NCBI GenBank assembly: GCA_024400635.1
Contig: JAKSMI010000005.1
Coordinates: forward strand, 142,585 to 206,584
Direction of reading: 5' to 3'
Length of the DNA stretch: 64,000 bases
From: Bacteroidales bacterium
GTDB lineage: Bacteria; Bacteroidota; Bacteroidia; Bacteroidales; WCHB1-69
Shown piece after piece: positions 63,930-64,000 of this stretch. The position numbers were made by a program, and so were the translations under genes. Within the stretch, counting starts at the first letter, position 1, and each line of letters begins with the position of its first letter. Under the pieces are notes generated by a model. The model searched no databases and was not told where the DNA came from. It saw nothing but the letters and a program-made list of their open reading frames with translations.

Positions 63930-64000
<71 letters not shown>

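Overview
The window reads as chromosome of a member of Bacteroidota, most likely order Bacteroidales. Direct signs are the -7 promoter element TAnnTTTG upstream of most transcription units, lipoproteins with Bacteroidota-type lipoboxes, two proteins with type IX secretion (T9SS) C-terminal sorting domains, the T9SS component PorZ, and a TamL-type Omp85 lipoprotein. T9SS cargo with cleaved-adhesin-type domains argues against Bacteroides sensu stricto and for a Porphyromonas-like or uncultured gut/anaerobe Bacteroidales lineage. No rRNA, phage, plasmid or CRISPR locus is visible. The window ends in an initiator tRNA gene.

Layout. 1-7577 (+): 5'-truncated UvrA-like ATPase, cysS, umuD-umuC (translesion polymerase V), gtrA and the radical-SAM gene ygiQ. 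7564-14416 (-): a dicarboxylate/amino-acid symporter, rocD, an unknown membrane protein, a repeat-rich gap, a truncated-looking lipoprotein ORF, a 64-aa membrane protein and valS. 14724-24802 (-): a tightly packed seven-gene run (OmpH-like protein, MORN-repeat lipoprotein, tryptophanase, M6 T9SS protease, DUF3109-Nudix fusion, purE, AddA-like helicase-nuclease) with a single clear promoter. 25090-33026: TerB-like gene (-), then a solitary DNA methyltransferase, maf, an Mrp ATPase with a Cys/His tail, two SGNH hydrolases and recQ (+). 33257-41013 (-): rpsA, a membrane protein with a Cys/His cluster, a C69 dipeptidase, a 0.9-kb repeat region, pepD and lolD. 41137-46998 (+): fumC, lolA-like, tamL and a RecD-like helicase. 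47229-51459 (-): a macro-like protein and a small lipoprotein bracketed by inverted repeats, then lplA, queA, a NarI/DsrM-like membrane subunit and a two-cysteine DsrC. 51657-62864 (+): ABC-F ATPase, rbfA, FtsX/LolE permease, porZ, recO and a 1477-aa T9SS adhesin. 62914-63726 (-): NlpC/P60-LysM hydrolase. 63930-64000 (+): tRNA-fMet.

Genes with joined roles: DNA repair and recombination (UvrA-like, UmuDC, AddA-like, RecQ, RecD-like, RecO); cell envelope and lipoprotein traffic (LolD, LolA-like, LolE-like permease, TamL, OmpH-like); T9SS and its cargo (PorZ, M6 protease, adhesin); peptide and amino-acid use (C69, PepD, RocD, tryptophanase, symporter); and a small sulfur/redox cluster (DsrC, membrane cytochrome-like subunit, lipoate ligase).

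The most unusual content is (1) a modular family of palindromic intergenic repeats in at least six copies and both orientations, including an inverted pair around two small genes, a 101-bp perfect direct duplication around a deeply nested inverted-repeat fold, and copies that supply or abut stop codons of neighbouring genes; (2) the DsrC plus membrane-subunit operon without its usual catalytic HdrD-like partner; and (3) the DUF3109-Nudix fusion.
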